Source: an uncultured Bacteroidales bacterium
Lineage (GTDB): Bacteria; Bacteroidota; Bacteroidia; Bacteroidales; UBA932
Assembly (NCBI GenBank): GCA_902491795.1
Contig: CABUIX010000084.1
Coordinates: 1 to 5,804, forward strand
Reading direction: 5' to 3'
DNA length: 5,804 nt
Position numbers and translations under genes: made by a program. The notes under the pieces are model-generated. The model was not told where the DNA came from, ran no database searches, and saw nothing but the letters and a program-made list of their open reading frames with translations. Shown in pieces: positions 4,641 through 5,804 of this stretch (the first letter of the stretch is position 1; each line of letters begins with the position of its first letter).

Positions 4641-5804
4641 ATGAGAAGATTGCTGATTCTGTTGGCTGCATTGCCTCTCTTCCTGACTTCGGCTTTCGCC
4701 GCGCAGGAGGGCCGGAGCATCACGGATTTTGATGCCGGCTGGAAATTCAAACTCGGCGATACCCCTGCGGCGAGCCGTCCTTCTTTCAACGACAGGGCCT
4801 GGCGTGCCCTCGACTTGCCGCACGACTGGAGCATTGAGGGGGAGAACCTGGAAGATGCTCCCGGCGGCGGCCGCGTGGGCTATTTCCCTACGGGTATCGG
4901 TTGGTACCGCAAGACTTTCGACGTGCCCATGTATTCGAAGGACCGTCTCTATTCGATTGAGTTCGACGGTGTCTACATGAACAGTGAGGTGTGGCTCAAC
5001 GGGCATTATCTTGGAAAGTGGCCCTATGGCTATTCCAGCTTTTCCTACGACCTGACGCCTTATCTCAAGGCGCGCGGCAACGTGATTGCCGTGCGTGTGG
5101 ACAATTCGCAGCAGCCCAACTCACGGTGGTACACGGGCTCCGGAATCTACCGGCATGTGCGTCTGGTCTCTACGGACAGGCTGCGTTTCGCGAAGTGGGG
5201 CGTGTTCGTGTATACCGACAGTCTGGAAGACGGAGGGGCCGTGCTGAAAGTGGAGTCCGACATCGTGAACGGCTCGCGTCGTGATGGAGCGGTGCTTCGC
5301 AGTGAGCTGTTTGATGCTGACGGCAAGCTTGTCGCTGACGTGGAGAGCCGCCTGTCTCTGGCGGGAAAGGACAGCCTTTCCGACTGCAGCAGCCTCTCAG
5401 TTGCCGCTCCTGTGCTCTGGGATACGGAGAATCCTTACATGTACAGCCTGCGTTCCAAACTGCTGTCTGCTGACGGCAGTACGGTGGATGCGGTCGAGAT
5501 TCCTGTGGGCATCCGCACGATTGAGTATGATCCGGACGGGGGTTTCCTTCTCAATGGCCGCCAGGTGAAGATGAAGGGTGTCAACCTGCATCATGATGCC
5601 GGTGCGGTAGGTGCCGCTGTTCCCGAGCGGGTGTGGGAGCGCAGGATTGAGATTCTGAAGTCCGGAGGGTGCAATGCGATCCGAACTGCGCACAACATTC
5701 CGAGCCCCGAATTTCTTGACCTCTGCGACAGGCATGGGATGCTTGTGATGGACGAGGCCTTCGACCAGTGGCTCGCGGGCAAGAATGAGTATGACTATCA
5801 CGTT
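4641..5804 (+). CDS. GH2 family glycosidase (probable beta-galactosidase), N-terminal part, secreted
   Basis: The frame is open from ATG 4641 to the window end, so 388 residues are seen and the C-terminus is missing. A type I signal peptide (MRRLLILLAALPLF..., likely cleaved after AFA at 20) sends it to the periplasm. An in-frame ATG at 4626 would add only MTETA and weaken the signal, so 4641 is preferred. Domains: a GH2 sugar-binding jelly roll (about 28-180, with LPHDWSIEG, GWYRKTF, VWLNGHYLG and the metal/sugar loop WYTGSGIYR), an Ig-like domain (about 181-290), and the start of the TIM barrel (about 291 on: GVNLHHDAG, ILKSGGCNAIRTAHN, LVMDEAFDQW). The acid/base and nucleophile Glu lie beyond the window. 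GH2 also includes mannosidases and glucuronidases; beta-galactosidase is inferred from the galactanase 7 nt upstream. In Bacteroides thetaiotaomicron a GH2-GH53 pair (BT4667-BT4668, from memory) serves pectic galactan. Confidence 0.92.
   Translation, partial: MRRLLILLAALPLFLTSAFAAQEGRSITDFDAGWKFKLGDTPAASRPSFNDRAWRALDLPHDWSIEGENLEDAPGGGRVGYFPTGIGWYRKTFDVPMYSKDRLYSIEFDGVYMNSEVWLNGHYLGKWPYGYSSFSYDLTPYLKARGNVIAVRVDNSQQPNSRWYTGSGIYRHVRLVSTDRLRFAKWGVFVYTDSLEDGGAVLKVESDIVNGSRRDGAVLRSELFDADGKLVADVESRLSLAGKDSLSDCSSLSVAAPVLWDTENPYMYSLRSKLLSADGSTVDAVEIPVGIRTIEYDPDGGFLLNGRQVKMKGVNLHHDAGAVGAAVPERVWERRIEILKSGGCNAIRTAHNIPSPEFLDLCDRHGMLVMDEAFDQWLAGKNEYDYHV

Noticed and set aside
4049..4834. 261-codon minus-strand frame spanning the GH53-GH2 junction
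   Set aside because: It is antisense to two well-supported genes in GC-rich DNA, with no motif, so it is a shadow frame.
1..5804. CRISPR array, tRNA, rRNA, insertion sequence or integrase
   Set aside because: I saw no regularly spaced direct repeats, no tRNA-like cloverleaf, no ribosomal sequence and no transposase or recombinase motifs. The only clear direct repeats are the GH53 domain copies.

Overview
The window looks like a piece of a Bacteroidales (Bacteroidota) genome. Three things point there: start codons lack Shine-Dalgarno sequences and follow A-rich leaders, two TAnnTTTG-type -7 promoter boxes precede genes, and a lipoprotein GH53 galactanase is followed directly by a secreted GH2 enzyme, as in Bacteroides galactan-utilisation loci. 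The genus cannot be fixed from the sequence. All genes recognised lie on the + strand. Long minus-strand frames opposite the GH53 gene are shadows of its GC-rich codons.

Layout. (1) Positions 1-606 are the C-terminal 201 residues of an AAA+ ATPase of the Cdc48/FtsH type, most like the ATPases that accompany extracellular contractile injection systems. (2) Positions 607-863 are an AT-rich stretch. It holds a small reading frame broken by one in-frame TGA (619-822), then a perfect 12-bp palindrome and a -7 box just before the next gene. (3) Positions 864-2485 hold two genes overlapping by ATGA. The first is a 399-residue ABC/SMC-type ATPase (AAA_15/OLD-like). The second is a 141-residue protein with a probable PD-(D/E)XK nuclease core. 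Their architecture is that of a two-component anti-phage or anti-plasmid module, and this is the best candidate for an undescribed system here. (4) Positions 2486-2644 hold a hairpin and a -7 box. (5) Positions 2645-4633 encode a lipoprotein with two complete, diverged GH53 endo-beta-1,4-galactanase domains in tandem. (6) Positions 4641-5804 are the N-terminal 388 residues of a secreted GH2 glycosidase, cut off by the window end before its catalytic Glu residues.

How the genes work together. GH53 cuts beta-1,4-galactan (the side chain of pectic rhamnogalacturonan I) internally, and the GH2 enzyme is expected to remove galactose from the resulting oligosaccharides. The two genes are 7 nt apart and surely co-transcribed. 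The ATPase-nuclease pair is a separate, translationally coupled unit with its own likely promoter. It is lower in GC than the glycosidase genes and sits between an accessory AAA+ gene and a catabolic operon, as expected for an acquired cassette.
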